Source: SCUB01 sp041918675 (GTDB lineage: Bacteria; Pseudomonadota; Alphaproteobacteria; Rhizobiales; Xanthobacteraceae). From it: DNA of 64,000 bases. The notes under the pieces are model-generated. The model worked only from the letters and a program-made list of their open reading frames with translations, searched no databases and was not told the origin of the DNA. The DNA lies in assembly GCA_041918675.1 (NCBI GenBank), contig JAYRVF010000009.1:111622-175621 (forward strand), read 5' to 3'. This document shows, one piece after another, positions 26,368 to 34,229 of this stretch. The translations under genes were made by a program, and so were the position numbers. Every line of letters starts with the position of its first letter. The first letter of the stretch is position 1.

Positions 26368-27399
26368 ATGGGTGGCCAAGTGACGATCCAGAAGAACTGG
26401 CAAGAACTGATCCGACCGAACAAGCTTCACGTCGTGCCGGGAGCGGACGCATCGCGGGTCGCCACGGTCGTTGCCGAACCGCTCGAACGCGGCTTCGGCC
26501 AGACGCTCGGCAACGCGTTGCGGCGCATTCTGCTTTCCTCGCTGCAGGGCGCGGCGGTGCAGTCGGTTCACATCGACGGCGTGCTGCACGAGTTCTCCTC
26601 GATCGCCGGCGTGCGCGAGGACGTGACCGACATCGTGCTCAACATCAAAGACATCGCGATCAAGATGCAGGGCGAGGGGCCCAAGCGCATGGTCGTGAAG
26701 AAGCAGGGGCCGGGCGTCGTCACCGCCGGCGACATCCAGACCATCGGCGACATCGTCGTGCTCAATCCGGACCTGGCGCTGTGCACGCTCGACGAGGGCG
26801 CCGAGATCCGCATGGAATTCACCGTCAACGCCGGCAAGGGCTATGTCGTGGCCGAGCGCAATCGTCCCGAGGACGCGCCGATCGGTCTGATCCCGGTCGA
26901 CAGCCTGTTCTCGCCGGTCCGGAAAGTCTCTTACCGGGTCGAGAACACCCGCGAGGGCCAGATTCTCGACTACGACAAGCTGACGATGACGATCGAGACC
27001 AACGGCGCGGTCAAGCCGGAGGACGCGCTCGCTTACGCCGCGCGCATCCTGCAGGATCAGCTCAACGTCTTCGTCAACTTCGAGGAGCCGCGCAAGGAAG
27101 TGGCGGCCGAGATCATTCCCGATCTCGCCTTCAACCCGGCCTTCCTCAAGAAGGTGGACGAACTGGAATTGTCGGTGCGTTCGGCGAACTGCCTGAAGAA
27201 CGACAACATCGTCTATATCGGCGACCTGGTGCAGAAGTCGGAAGCCGAAATGCTGCGCACGCCGAACTTCGGGCGCAAGTCGCTCAACGAGATCAAGGAA
27301 GTGCTGGCGCAGATGGGCCTGCACCTCGGCATGGAAGTGCCGGGCTGGCCGCCGGAGAATATCGACGAGCTCGCCAAGCGCTTCGAGGATCATTACTGA
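26368..27399 (+). CDS. rpoA: DNA-directed RNA polymerase subunit alpha
   Basis: 343 residues from ATG 26368; GTG 26380 (MTIQKNWQ...) has the better ribosome binding site (ggtgg) and is an equally possible start. The N-terminal domain nucleates polymerase assembly (GFGQTLGNALRRILLSSLQG). The C-terminal domain, which contacts UP elements and activators, includes RSANCLKNDNIVYIGDLV and TPNFGRKSLNEIKEVLAQMG. Complete and very typical of Hyphomicrobiales. Confidence 0.98.
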   Translation: MGGQVTIQKNWQELIRPNKLHVVPGADASRVATVVAEPLERGFGQTLGNALRRILLSSLQGAAVQSVHIDGVLHEFSSIAGVREDVTDIVLNIKDIAIKMQGEGPKRMVVKKQGPGVVTAGDIQTIGDIVVLNPDLALCTLDEGAEIRMEFTVNAGKGYVVAERNRPEDAPIGLIPVDSLFSPVRKVSYRVENTREGQILDYDKLTMTIETNGAVKPEDALAYAARILQDQLNVFVNFEEPRKEVAAEIIPDLAFNPAFLKKVDELELSVRSANCLKNDNIVYIGDLVQKSEAEMLRTPNFGRKSLNEIKEVLAQMGLHLGMEVPGWPPENIDELAKRFEDHY

Positions 27400-27449
27400 G
27401 CGCATGATCCCGAAAAGCAGATGCCGGTTTTCGGGAAAGATCGTGCTCA
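27398..27449. repeat. Palindromic intergenic repeat, GCATGATCCCGAAAA family
   Basis: Arms CATGATCCCGAAAA and TTTTCGGGAAAGATCGTG flank a short centre, starting at the rpoA stop codon. I recognise this pattern as a dispersed repeat found often in genomes of this order. Related in layout to 24869-24918. Confidence 0.65.
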
Positions 27450-27463
27450 AGGAATAGCAACGA

Positions 27464-27495
27464 CGGTCATGGCCGGGCGCCGGTCCGGCCGTCAC
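27464..27495. repeat. REP-like palindrome (rpoA-rplQ), GGTCATGGCCGG family
   Basis: GGTCATGGCCGG...CCGGCCGTCAC is half of the structure found at 12873-12952 after tuf. It lies 80 bp before rplQ. No promoter is evident nearby. Confidence 0.5.
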
Positions 27496-27575
27496 ACCCC
27501 GGGCGAACGCGGGAAGCCCACCCGAGCAAGATGTCCGACGAGCGGTCGTGACAGATGAAATACGAGGACTAGATC

Positions 27576-27998
27576 ATGCGTCACGGCAAGGTTTACCGCA
27601 AACTCAACCGTACGGCCGAGCATCGCCGCGCGATGTTCGCCAACATGGCCGCGGCGCTAATCAAGCACGAGCAGATCGTCACGACGCTGCCGAAGGCGAA
27701 GGAACTGCGCCCGATCGTCGAGAAGTTGGTGACGCTGGGCAAGCGCGGCGGCCTGCACGCGCGGCGCCAGGCGGTCGCTGAATTGCGCGACGGAACCCAG
27801 GCCAAGAAGCTCTTCGACGTGATCGGCCCGCGCTACAAGGACCGCAACGGCGGCTACACCCGCATCATCAAGGCCGGCTTCCGCTACGGCGACAATGCCG
27901 CGCGTGCGGTCATCGAATTCGTCGACCGCGACGAGGATGCCAAGGGCCTCGATTCCGGTCCGGTGCAGGAAAAGGCATCGTCCGACGAGGCAGCCTGA
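27576..27998 (+). CDS. rplQ: 50S ribosomal protein L17
   Basis: 140 residues. MRHGKVYRKLNRTAEHRRAM and TTLPKAKELRPIVEKLVTLG identify L17. A short acidic C-terminal tail (EKASSDEAA) is typical of the order. Last gene of the alpha operon, followed by three terminators. Confidence 0.97.
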   Translation: MRHGKVYRKLNRTAEHRRAMFANMAAALIKHEQIVTTLPKAKELRPIVEKLVTLGKRGGLHARRQAVAELRDGTQAKKLFDVIGPRYKDRNGGYTRIIKAGFRYGDNAARAVIEFVDRDEDAKGLDSGPVQEKASSDEAA

Positions 27999-28028
27999 GG
28001 GCGCGCCGCCATCGCGTCATCAATGAGC

Positions 28029-28056
28029 AAGGGCGGCTTCGGCCGCCTTTTGTTTT
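28029..28056 (+). terminator. Rho-independent terminator 1 after rplQ
   Basis: Stem GGCGGC / GCCGCC closing a TTCG tetraloop, extended by A-T pairs and followed by TTTTGTTTTT. It lies 30 bp after the rplQ stop. Confidence 0.9.
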
Positions 28057-28059
28057 TGG

Positions 28060-28088
28060 AAGGGCTGCTCGGGCAGCCCTTTGTTTTT
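28060..28088 (+). terminator. Rho-independent terminator 2 after rplQ
   Basis: Perfect 9-bp stem AAGGGCTGC / GCAGCCCTT with a TCGG loop, followed by TGTTTTT. First copy of a directly repeated terminator. Confidence 0.9.
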
Positions 28089-28090
28089 GG

Positions 28091-28119
28091 AAGGGCTGCT
28101 CGGGCAGCCCTTTGTTTTT
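28091..28119 (+). terminator. Rho-independent terminator 3 after rplQ (copy of terminator 2)
   Basis: Identical stem, loop and T tract to 28060-28088, offset by 31 bp, so the unit has been tandemly duplicated. After it, 28120-28313 has no gene; a TATATT at 28279-28284 may be the -10 of the following protease gene. Confidence 0.9.
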
Positions 28120-28313
28120 GAGCACGCGCGGGTCGTGGCGCGCGACCCAGTCGCGTGCGATCGCTCGAGGCGCGGGAACTTCGCCGACGTTGCGGCTCGC
28201 CGACTTGACGCCGTGCCAACGTTCAGGCTTGCGCGCGCGAAGCCTTGGGAAGGGCTTCAAAACACCCGGTCGGAGGCCTATATTTTCGCCAACCCTCACG
28301 CAGGACGAATCCC

Positions 28314-29717
28314 ATGCCGCATATGCGATCCGTTGTCCTCGCCGCGCTGGCGAGCCTTCTTTGCCTTTCCGGCCGCGCCGCGCTCGCCCAGGATCGGACG
28401 GTGCCGACCAGCGTGTCCCAGTTGCGCCTTTCCTACGCGCCGATCGTGCAACGCGCGGCCCCGGCGGTCGTCAACGTCTACGCCGCCAAGACGGTCCAGA
28501 TTCGCAATCCGCTGCTCGACGATCCGATCTTCCGCCGCTTCTTCGGCATTCCGGGGCAGATGCCCGAGCAGTTGCAGCGCTCGCTCGGGTCGGGCGTCAT
28601 GGTGGACGCGAGCGGCCTCGTCGTCACCAACAATCACGTCATCGAGGGCGCCGAGCAGGTCAAGGTGTCGCTGGTCGACAAGCGCGAATTCGAGGCCGAG
28701 ATCGTGCTCAAGGACAGCCGCTCGGATCTCGCGGTGCTGCGCCTGAAGGACGTGAAGGAAAAATTCGCCACGCTCGACTTCGCCAATTCCGACGACCTTC
28801 AGGTCGGCGATATCGTCCTGGCGATCGGCAATCCCTTCGGCGTGGGCCAGACCGTCACCCACGGCATCGTCTCGGCGGTGGCGCGCACGCAGGTCGGCAT
28901 CACCGATTATCAGTTCTTCATTCAGACCGACGCGGCGATCAATCCCGGCAATTCCGGCGGCGCGCTGGTCGACCTTTCGGGCAACATCGTCGGCATCAAC
29001 ACCGCGATCTTCTCGCGCACTGGCGGCTCGATCGGCATCGGCTTCGCCATTCCCGCGAACATGGCGCGCCTGGTCGTGGCTTCGGCCAAGGCCGGCGGCA
29101 GCGAGGTCAAGCGGCCATGGCTCGGCGCGCGGCTGCAGGCGGTGACGCCGGAAATCGCCGAGACGCTTGGGCTGGCGCGTCCGGTCGGCGCGTTGGTGGC
29201 CAGCGTGACGCCCGACAGCCCGGCGGCGCGCGCGGGCCTCAAGCTCAGCGACCTCGTGGTCGGGATCGACGGCCATGTGGTCGAGGATCCGAAGGCGTTC
29301 GATTATCGCTTCGCCACCCGCACGATCGGCGGCACGGCGGCGATCGAAGTGAAGCGCGGCGGCAAGCCGCTGAAGCTGGCGGTCGCGCTAGAAGCCTCCC
29401 CCGATACCGGACGCGACGAGCGCGTGATCACGTCGCATTCCCCATTCCAGGGCGCGCGCTTCGCCAATGTCTCGCCGGCGCTCGCCGACGAGCTCGACCT
29501 CGATCCCAACGCGGCCGGCGTCGTGGTGACCGATGTTCCCGAGACCGCGCCGGCGGCGGGCGCGGGCTTTCGCAAGGGCGACGTCATTCGCAGCGTCAAC
29601 GGCAAGCGGATCAACCAGACCGCGGAACTGGAGCGCATCGCGGCCGCCGGTGGGCGCATCTGGCGCATCACCATCGTTCGCGGCGGGCAGGAAGTGACCG
29701 CGGTATTCGGCGGATGA
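28314..29717 (+). CDS. Deg/Do-type periplasmic serine endoprotease with two PDZ domains
   Basis: 467 residues from ATG 28314, which follows AGGACG at good spacing; ATG 28323 is the alternative. A signal peptide (residues 1 to about 25, cleaving near ALAQ) sends it to the periplasm. The trypsin-like domain shows His108 (TNNHVIEG), Asp138 (SRSDLAVL) and Ser214 (NPGNSGGAL). Two PDZ domains follow (around 250-350 and 370-460), the second ending in the GxI-type IVRGGQEVTAVFGG. It is a quality-control protease of the DegP/DegQ group. Its stop codon overlaps the rarA start by 4 bp, so the two genes are coupled. Confidence 0.93.
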   Translation: MPHMRSVVLAALASLLCLSGRAALAQDRTVPTSVSQLRLSYAPIVQRAAPAVVNVYAAKTVQIRNPLLDDPIFRRFFGIPGQMPEQLQRSLGSGVMVDASGLVVTNNHVIEGAEQVKVSLVDKREFEAEIVLKDSRSDLAVLRLKDVKEKFATLDFANSDDLQVGDIVLAIGNPFGVGQTVTHGIVSAVARTQVGITDYQFFIQTDAAINPGNSGGALVDLSGNIVGINTAIFSRTGGSIGIGFAIPANMARLVVASAKAGGSEVKRPWLGARLQAVTPEIAETLGLARPVGALVASVTPDSPAARAGLKLSDLVVGIDGHVVEDPKAFDYRFATRTIGGTAAIEVKRGGKPLKLAVALEASPDTGRDERVITSHSPFQGARFANVSPALADELDLDPNAAGVVVTDVPETAPAAGAGFRKGDVIRSVNGKRINQTAELERIAAAGGRIWRITIVRGGQEVTAVFGG

Positions 29718-31042
29718 AGACGAAGCGGCCGCGCGCGGATTCGACGCTGTTCGCCGCGGCCGGCCTCGAGGAGCGCGCGCCGCATCCGCTCGCCGACCGC
29801 ATGCGGCCGAAATCGCTCGGCGATGTCGTCGGCCAGGATCATCTGCTCGGGCCCGACGGCGCGCTGACGCGGATGCTGGATGCGAAATCGCTCGGCTCGC
29901 TGATCTTCTGGGGGCCGCCGGGAACCGGCAAGACGACGGTCGCGCGGCTTCTGGCGGACGCCACCGATCTCCATTTCGAGCAATTGTCGGCGGTGTTCTC
30001 CGGCGTCGCCGATCTCAAGAAGGCGTTCGAGGCCGCGCGCGCGCGACGCGAAACCGGGCAGGGCACGCTGCTGTTCGTCGACGAGGTGCATCGCTTCAAT
30101 CGCGCGCAGCAGGATTCGTTTCTGCCGGTGATGGAGGACGGCACGGTCGTCCTCGTCGGCGCGACCACCGAGAATCCGTCCTTCGAGCTCAACGCGGCGC
30201 TGCTTTCGCGCGCGCGTGTGCTGGTGTTCAAGGCGCTCGACGCCGCGGCGATCGAGAAGCTGCTCTCCCGCGCGGAAGCGGCCGAGGGCCGGGCGCTTCC
30301 GGTCGACGCCGAGGCGCGGGCCTCGCTCGCGCGCATGGCCGACGGCGACGGCCGCGCCGCCTTGACTCTGGCCGAGGAAGTCTGGCGCGCGTCGCGTCCG
30401 GGCGAGGTCTTCGACGCCGCGCGGCTGCAGACCGTGCTGCAACGGCGCGCGCCGATCTACGACAAGGATCGCGAGGGCCACTACAATCTCATCTCCGCCT
30501 TGCACAAATCCGTGCGCGGATCGGATCCGGACGCGGCGCTCTATTATCTCGCGCGCATGCTCGACGCCGGCGAGGACCCGCTCTATCTCGCGCGCCGGAT
30601 CGTGCGCATGGCGATCGAGGATATCGGCCTTGCCGACCCGCAAGCGCTCGTCGTCACCAACGCCGCCAAGGACGCCTATGATTTTCTCGGCAGTCCGGAA
30701 GGTGAGCTGGCGCTCGCCGAGGCCGTCATCTACGTCGCCACCGCGCCGAAATCGAACGCGGCCTATGTGGCCTATGGCGCGGCGCGCCGCGTGGCGCGCG
30801 ACGGCGGTTCGCTTCTGCCGCCGCGCCATATCCTCAACGCGCCGACCGAGTTGATGAAGTCGGAAGGCTACGGCGCGGGCTACGAATACGATCACGACAA
30901 GCCGGAAGGCTTCTCCGGCCAGGACTATTTCCCCGAGGAGCTCGGCCGCCACACCTTCTACGATCCGCCCGAGCGCGGCTTCGAGCGCGAGATCCGCAAG
31001 CGTCTCGATTACTGGGCGCGGCTGCGCGCGCGCCGAGACTGA
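29714..31042 (+). CDS. rarA: Replication-associated recombination protein A (AAA+ ATPase)
   Basis: 442 residues from ATG 29714, overlapping the protease stop (ATGA). AAA+ ATPase related to clamp-loader subunits and eukaryotic WRNIP1; acts at stalled replication forks. Walker A is GPPGTGKTT at 67-75, Walker B LLFVDEVHRF, sensor 1 GATTENPSF, and arginine-finger region LLSRARV. The MgsA C-terminal tetramerisation region (YLARRIVRMAIEDIGLADP) is complete. Also named mgsA. Confidence 0.93.
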   Translation: MKTKRPRADSTLFAAAGLEERAPHPLADRMRPKSLGDVVGQDHLLGPDGALTRMLDAKSLGSLIFWGPPGTGKTTVARLLADATDLHFEQLSAVFSGVADLKKAFEAARARRETGQGTLLFVDEVHRFNRAQQDSFLPVMEDGTVVLVGATTENPSFELNAALLSRARVLVFKALDAAAIEKLLSRAEAAEGRALPVDAEARASLARMADGDGRAALTLAEEVWRASRPGEVFDAARLQTVLQRRAPIYDKDREGHYNLISALHKSVRGSDPDAALYYLARMLDAGEDPLYLARRIVRMAIEDIGLADPQALVVTNAAKDAYDFLGSPEGELALAEAVIYVATAPKSNAAYVAYGAARRVARDGGSLLPPRHILNAPTELMKSEGYGAGYEYDHDKPEGFSGQDYFPEELGRHTFYDPPERGFEREIRKRLDYWARLRARRD

Positions 31043-31330
31043 CGGAAGCCGAGCGGCCGCGACAATTCGTGCATGTGCCGCGCACTCCCGATTCCTCCAT
31101 CGCTCATGCCGCGCGTGCGAAAATCGCGCGGTTCATTTCCATTCGATTGCTGGTGGGGTGGCGCGCGGTTGGCTGCTCATATTTCGCGATATTCATTCAT
31201 ATGAAGATTCGGCCGGTTACGAAGCTTTGATTGGCCGGTTTGTTTCGTGTGTCGGGGCATTGGACTAGGCTTGCATCGTGAGCGGCCATCGACGCGGTGG
31301 CGGTGGCCGACAAGTTTAGGGAATGCAATC

Positions 31331-31762
31331 ATGTGCGAATACAGCCTTCGTCACACGAGGTCGCGCGCGGCGATTGCCGGCGATCGCCTGATCTCCATCA
31401 GATTCCCGGGCGCGACAACGCGCGGTTTCGCCGCGATCGACGATCCCGATGTCGCGGTGTGCCTGCGCCCGGGAACCGAACTCGCCTTCGCCGCGGATGT
31501 CGAATACGAATTCGCCTCGTCCTATTTGCCGAGGCGCAAGGCGCGCGAAAGGGTCGCCCGGTTTCGTCGGATCGATGTCGACGATCCCGAGGCGCATCAC
31601 GACGCCCTCGAATTCCCCGACGGGCGGATCGCGCTGGTCGCGCGGCTCATCCCGGGACAGGTGGTGAGCGTGCTGCAATTGCCCGTCGGCGCGGCCGCCC
31701 GGCGGACGACGCGGTCGCGCCCGCCCGCCCGAAGCAGGGAAGGCGCGCCGGTCCCGGCATGA
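31331..31762 (+). CDS. Conserved hypothetical protein (MCEYSL family)
   Basis: 143 residues from ATG 31331 with AGGGAATG upstream; an in-frame ATG at 31247 is less likely. It begins MCEYSLRHTRSRAAIAGDRL, a start I recall from small uncharacterised alphaproteobacterial proteins. No signal peptide or membrane segment. The middle part (RFRRIDVDDPEAHHDALEFP) resembles a small beta-barrel with a hydrophilic end; the C-terminus is Arg/Pro-rich. Function unknown. It lies alone between rarA and the pseudouridine synthase; the 288 bp before it contain nothing else recognisable. Confidence 0.6.
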   Translation: MCEYSLRHTRSRAAIAGDRLISIRFPGATTRGFAAIDDPDVAVCLRPGTELAFAADVEYEFASSYLPRRKARERVARFRRIDVDDPEAHHDALEFPDGRIALVARLIPGQVVSVLQLPVGAAARRTTRSRPPARSREGAPVPA

Positions 31763-31934
31763 AGTAGCGCCGCGCGGCCGGCGCTTTCGCGACGCTCTCG
31801 CTCCGCCCGCGGGGATGTGATAAGCCCCGCGCCATGATCGCGCGCGCTCCATTTCGGGTGGCCGCGCGAAAGGCGCGAAGAGGCGCGGGTAAGATCCCGC
31901 CGGGACATGACGAGCCGACAATGAAGGATGGGCG

Positions 31935-33308
31935 ATGAAGGGCGGGCAGGGACCACGCCAGCCCGGCGGTGGGCGTCGTACGCCTGGCCCGCGCGATTGG
32001 GGGCCGTCGCGCCGCAACGGGCCACCGGGCAATGACGCGCCCCGTGGCAAGGATGCGTCGCGCGGCAAGGATGCGCCCCGTGGCAAGGATGCGCCCCGTG
32101 GCAAGGAAGCGTCGCGCGGCAAGAGCGCCGGCCGCGTCGCGCCACAAGCCACGGCCGTCCGGGCGCCCGGAAAGCGCAAGCCGGCCGCCGGTCGCCCCGC
32201 CAAGCCGATCACCGAACGCGGGGCGCGCGAGGTCGTGGGACCCTCGACGCGAGGCGAGCGCCCGCGCGAGGATGCCGCGCGCGTCGCGGCCGACCATGAC
32301 GCGGCGAGCGCGGAACGCGCGCGGGTGCAGACGCTCGCCGTCACCGGCGACGAAGACGGCATGCGCGTCGACCGCTTCCTCGAAGCGCGTTTCCCCGATC
32401 TCTCCTTCTCTCACATCCAGCGCGTGATCCGCAAAGGCGAGCTGCGCGTCAACGGCAAGCGCGTCGACAGCAAGGACCGTCTCGAAGCGGGGCAGGCGGT
32501 GAGGGTTCCGCCGCTGCGGCTCGACGCGCCGAAACGCGCCGGCGGCGATTCCGAGGCCGATCGGAAGACGCGCGCGTTTCTCGCCGACATCACGCTTTAC
32601 GAGGACGACGACGTGCTGGTGCTCGACAAGCCGCCGGGCCTGGCGGTGCAGGGCGGCTCGGGCACGACGCGCCATCTCGACGGCATGCTGGAAGCGCTGC
32701 GCAACGCGCGGGGCGAACGGCCGCGGCTGGTCCATCGTCTCGACAAGGAGACCTCGGGCTGTCTCCTCGTCGCCAAGACGCGCTTCGCCGCCTCGGCGCT
32801 GGCGAAGTCCTTCCGTTCGCGCGCGGCGCGCAAGGTCTACTGGGCGCTGGTCGCCGGCGTGCCCAAGCCGAAGCAGGGGCGCATCTCCACGTTCCTGGCG
32901 AAGGAGGAGCGCGAGGACGATTCCTTCATGCGCGTCGCCGCCCATGGCGACGAAGGCGCGAGCCACGCGGTCACCTATTACGCGGTGGTGGAAAATTCGG
33001 GGCAGCGCCTTTCCTGGGTGTCGCTCAAGCCGGTGACCGGCCGGACGCATCAGCTTCGCGCGCACATGGATCACATCGGCCATCCGATCATCGGCGATCC
33101 GAAATACTTCGCCAAGGAGAACTGGGAACTGCCCGGCGGCATTCAGAACCGGCTGCATCTCCTGGCGCGGCGCATCGTCATTCCGCATCCGCGCGGCGGC
33201 GTGATCGACGCCACCGCCGCGCTGCCGCCGCATATGCGGCAATCGTGGAATCTGCTCGGGCTCGATGCCACGCGCTTCGATCCGATCGAAAACGCGCCGG
33301 AGGAATAG
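31935..33308 (+). CDS. RluC/RluD-type 23S rRNA pseudouridine synthase with repetitive N-terminal extension
   Basis: 457 residues. The enzyme core starts near residue 135: an S4 RNA-binding domain (GMRVDRFLEARFPDLSFSHI, then RKGELRVNGKRVD) and the catalytic domain with VHRLDKETSG, where Asp270 is the nucleophile, plus GRTHQLRAHM. This is the RluA family, RluC or RluD branch, modifying uridines in 23S rRNA. About 130 N-terminal residues are unusual: basic, Gly/Pro-rich, with the six-residue unit DAPRGK repeated five times (residues 34-63, DNA 32034-32123). The extension may be an RNA-binding tail (inference). Atp12 follows after 7 bp. Confidence 0.88.
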   Translation: MKGGQGPRQPGGGRRTPGPRDWGPSRRNGPPGNDAPRGKDASRGKDAPRGKDAPRGKEASRGKSAGRVAPQATAVRAPGKRKPAAGRPAKPITERGAREVVGPSTRGERPREDAARVAADHDAASAERARVQTLAVTGDEDGMRVDRFLEARFPDLSFSHIQRVIRKGELRVNGKRVDSKDRLEAGQAVRVPPLRLDAPKRAGGDSEADRKTRAFLADITLYEDDDVLVLDKPPGLAVQGGSGTTRHLDGMLEALRNARGERPRLVHRLDKETSGCLLVAKTRFAASALAKSFRSRAARKVYWALVAGVPKPKQGRISTFLAKEEREDDSFMRVAAHGDEGASHAVTYYAVVENSGQRLSWVSLKPVTGRTHQLRAHMDHIGHPIIGDPKYFAKENWELPGGIQNRLHLLARRIVIPHPRGGVIDATAALPPHMRQSWNLLGLDATRFDPIENAPEE

Positions 33309-33315
33309 GCCGCCG

Positions 33316-34101
33316 ATGCGGGAATTGTTCGAGGAATTCGCCGGCAAGTCGCCGCTCGATCCGAACGAGGCGGCGCGGCGCAACATGCGCGCCTCGGCGC
33401 GGCGCCGGTTCTACGAGCGGGCGGATGTCGCCGAGGAAGCGGGGCGCTTCGCGGTGACGCTCGACGGCAAGCGGCTCAAGACGCCGGCGCGGCGCGATTT
33501 CGCCGTGCCGTTTCGCGCCATCGCCGACATGGCGGCGGCCGAATGGTCCGCGCAGGGCGAGCACATCGATCCGGCGGCGATGCCGCTGACGCGCCTCGTC
33601 AACAGCATCATCGACGGCGTGATCGACCGGCCGGCCGCGGTCGCGGGCGACATCGCGCGCTATTTCGAAACCGACCTCCTCGTCTATCGCGCCGATCACC
33701 CCGAGGGGCTCGTCGCGATGCAGGTCGAGCGCTGGGACCCCGTGCTCGCCTGGGCGGCGCGGGAGCTCGGCGCGCGTTTTGTCCGGGTGACCGGGATCAT
33801 GCATGTGGCGCAGCCGCCGGGCGCGATAGTGGCGGCCCGGGCGGGGATGCCGACCGATCCGTGGCGGCTCGGCGCGCTGCACGCGGCGACGACGCTGACG
33901 GGCTCCGCGCTCCTCGCGCTCGCGCTGATGTGCGGCTTTCTCGATCCCGCGAGCGCCTGGGCCGCGGCGCATGTCGACGAGGATTGGAATTTCCGCCTCT
34001 GGGGCGAGGATCCGGCGGTGCTCGCCCGGCGCAAGGAGCGATCGCGGGAGTTCATGGCGGCGGCGGCGCTGCTCGCGTCGGCCAACGCGCCGGACGCGTG
34101 A
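33316..34101 (+). CDS. ATP12-family F1-ATPase assembly chaperone
   Basis: 261 residues from ATG 33316; the frame is open earlier but overlaps the previous gene. Family knowledge: Atp12 binds the alpha subunit of F1-ATPase during assembly, in mitochondria and alphaproteobacteria. Seen: KRFYE-type RRRFYERADVAEEAGRFAVTLDGKRLKTPARR and the conserved PLTRLVNSIIDGV and EWSAQGEHIDPAAMP segments. Its pairing with an rRNA pseudouridine synthase is seen in related genomes. Confidence 0.9.
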   Translation: MRELFEEFAGKSPLDPNEAARRNMRASARRRFYERADVAEEAGRFAVTLDGKRLKTPARRDFAVPFRAIADMAAAEWSAQGEHIDPAAMPLTRLVNSIIDGVIDRPAAVAGDIARYFETDLLVYRADHPEGLVAMQVERWDPVLAWAARELGARFVRVTGIMHVAQPPGAIVAARAGMPTDPWRLGALHAATTLTGSALLALALMCGFLDPASAWAAAHVDEDWNFRLWGEDPAVLARRKERSREFMAAAALLASANAPDA

Positions 34102-34174
34102 GAAAGCAGAGGCGGCTCGGACTGCCGGCGGTTAATGCGCGGGTTTCGGCGCGGCGCGTTTCGGGGCGATTGGG

Positions 34175-34189
34175 TTAACGAGCGGTTTA
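34175..34189 (+). promoter_or_regulatory. Candidate CtrA-type site upstream of the fliK-like gene
   Basis: TTAA-N7-TTTA, one base from the CtrA consensus TTAA-N7-TTAA, 41 bp before the start codon of the flagellar gene. CtrA controls many alphaproteobacterial flagellar genes, so the position fits. Confidence 0.4.
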
Positions 34190-34229
34190 CGCCGGCGCGG
34201 TAGCTTCGGGGCCGGAGGACCGCGCCTCG

